Assembly (NCBI GenBank): GCA_016929775.1
Contig: JAFGIE010000053.1
Location: 1-6,336, forward strand
Source: Anaerolineae bacterium
Lineage (GTDB): Bacteria > Chloroflexota > Anaerolineae > JAFGEY01
Reading direction: 5' to 3'
DNA length: 6,336 nt
The translations under genes and the position numbers were made by a program. The notes beneath the pieces were generated by a model. It did no database searches and was not told the DNA's origin. It saw nothing but the letters and a program-made list of their open reading frames with translations. Each line of letters begins with the position of its first letter. The first letter of the stretch is position 1. This document shows positions 6,214 through 6,336 of the stretch, in pieces.

Positions 6214-6222
6214 TGGTACCCT
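6214..6222 (+). promoter_or_regulatory. Extended -10 for the right-hand partial gene
   Basis: TGGTACCCT resembles TGn plus a -10 hexamer, though the hexamer TACCCT is weak. A TTGGGT at 6192-6197 is a poor -35 with a 19-base spacer. A weak core beneath phased repeats suits an activator-dependent promoter. Confidence 0.35.
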
Positions 6223-6251
6223 ATGGGCAGCCTATGAGATGGAGTTGAGAG

Positions 6252-6336
6252 ATGGACGCGTGCGGACTTGCGCCAACCCAACTACGGGCGGCGCCGCTAG
6301 AGGCGGCTGTCGTGGCGCCCACGATGACGGTCGAGC
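6252..6336 (+). CDS. Start of an unidentified gene, cut by the window end
   Basis: ATG at 6252 is preceded by TGGAG with a seven-base spacing and stays open for 28 residues to the window end. The visible peptide (MDACGLAPTQLR, then Ala-rich, ending T-M-T-V-E) shows no recognisable domain. A second in-frame ATG at 6324 could be the true start if it opens a conserved domain, but no ribosome binding site precedes it. Another frame, from ATG 6239, is also open to the end but has no ribosome binding site. The upstream phased repeats would suit an autoregulated two-component gene; this is a guess from the promoter alone. Confidence 0.4.
   Translation, partial: MDACGLAPTQLRAAPLEAAVVAPTMTVE

Noticed and set aside
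5551..6237. A 228-codon plus-strand frame over the UPF0178 gene
   Set aside because: The minus strand matches UPF0178 throughout with a good ribosome binding site; the plus frame has no family features.

Overview
The window comes from a high-GC bacterial genome (roughly two-thirds G+C by eye). Starts are ATG or GTG, and one may be non-canonical. No rRNA, tRNA, transposase, phage gene or CRISPR array is visible. The mix of a non-pyrrolysine MttB-type methyltransferase, a GH4 glycosidase, a PfkB kinase and a UroD-type methyltransferase relative would suit a heterotroph such as a member of the Chloroflexota. That placement is an inference from gene content and is weak.

Left and centre (1-5478, + strand): five genes run the same way with small gaps and probably form one operon. 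In order they are the C-terminal end of an enolase-superfamily (mandelate racemase/sugar-acid dehydratase type) enzyme; a full-length MttB/COG5598 methyltransferase without an in-frame amber codon; a GH4 NAD+/Mn2+-dependent glycosidase; a PfkB/ribokinase-family sugar kinase; and a UroD-superfamily protein whose ATG overlaps the kinase stop by one base (TGATG). The set combines sugar-catabolic enzymes (hydrolase, kinase, dehydratase-like) with two proteins from superfamilies that act in corrinoid-dependent methyl transfer. One reading is a pathway for a methylated sugar or methylated sugar derivative. No corrinoid protein is present in the window and the UroD protein lacks a full zinc site, so this stays a hypothesis.

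Two local features stand out in this operon. The 112-base gap between the MttB-like and GH4 genes is filled by three consecutive perfect stem-loops, the last abutting a strong Shine-Dalgarno (GGGAGG). The GH4 reading frame has no ATG/GTG/TTG where the family normally begins. Instead an AUC codon sits five bases after that Shine-Dalgarno. The kinase also carries a 15-base tandem repeat just before its catalytic GAGD motif.

Right end (5479-6336): a convergent minus-strand gene encodes a UPF0178 (YaiI/YqxD, DUF188) protein with a clear ribosome binding site and an extended -10 promoter. It diverges from a gene that starts near 6252 and runs off the window. Upstream of that gene are 11-base-phased CTCAGC direct repeats next to an extended -10, a layout like binding sites of OmpR/PhoB-family response regulators.
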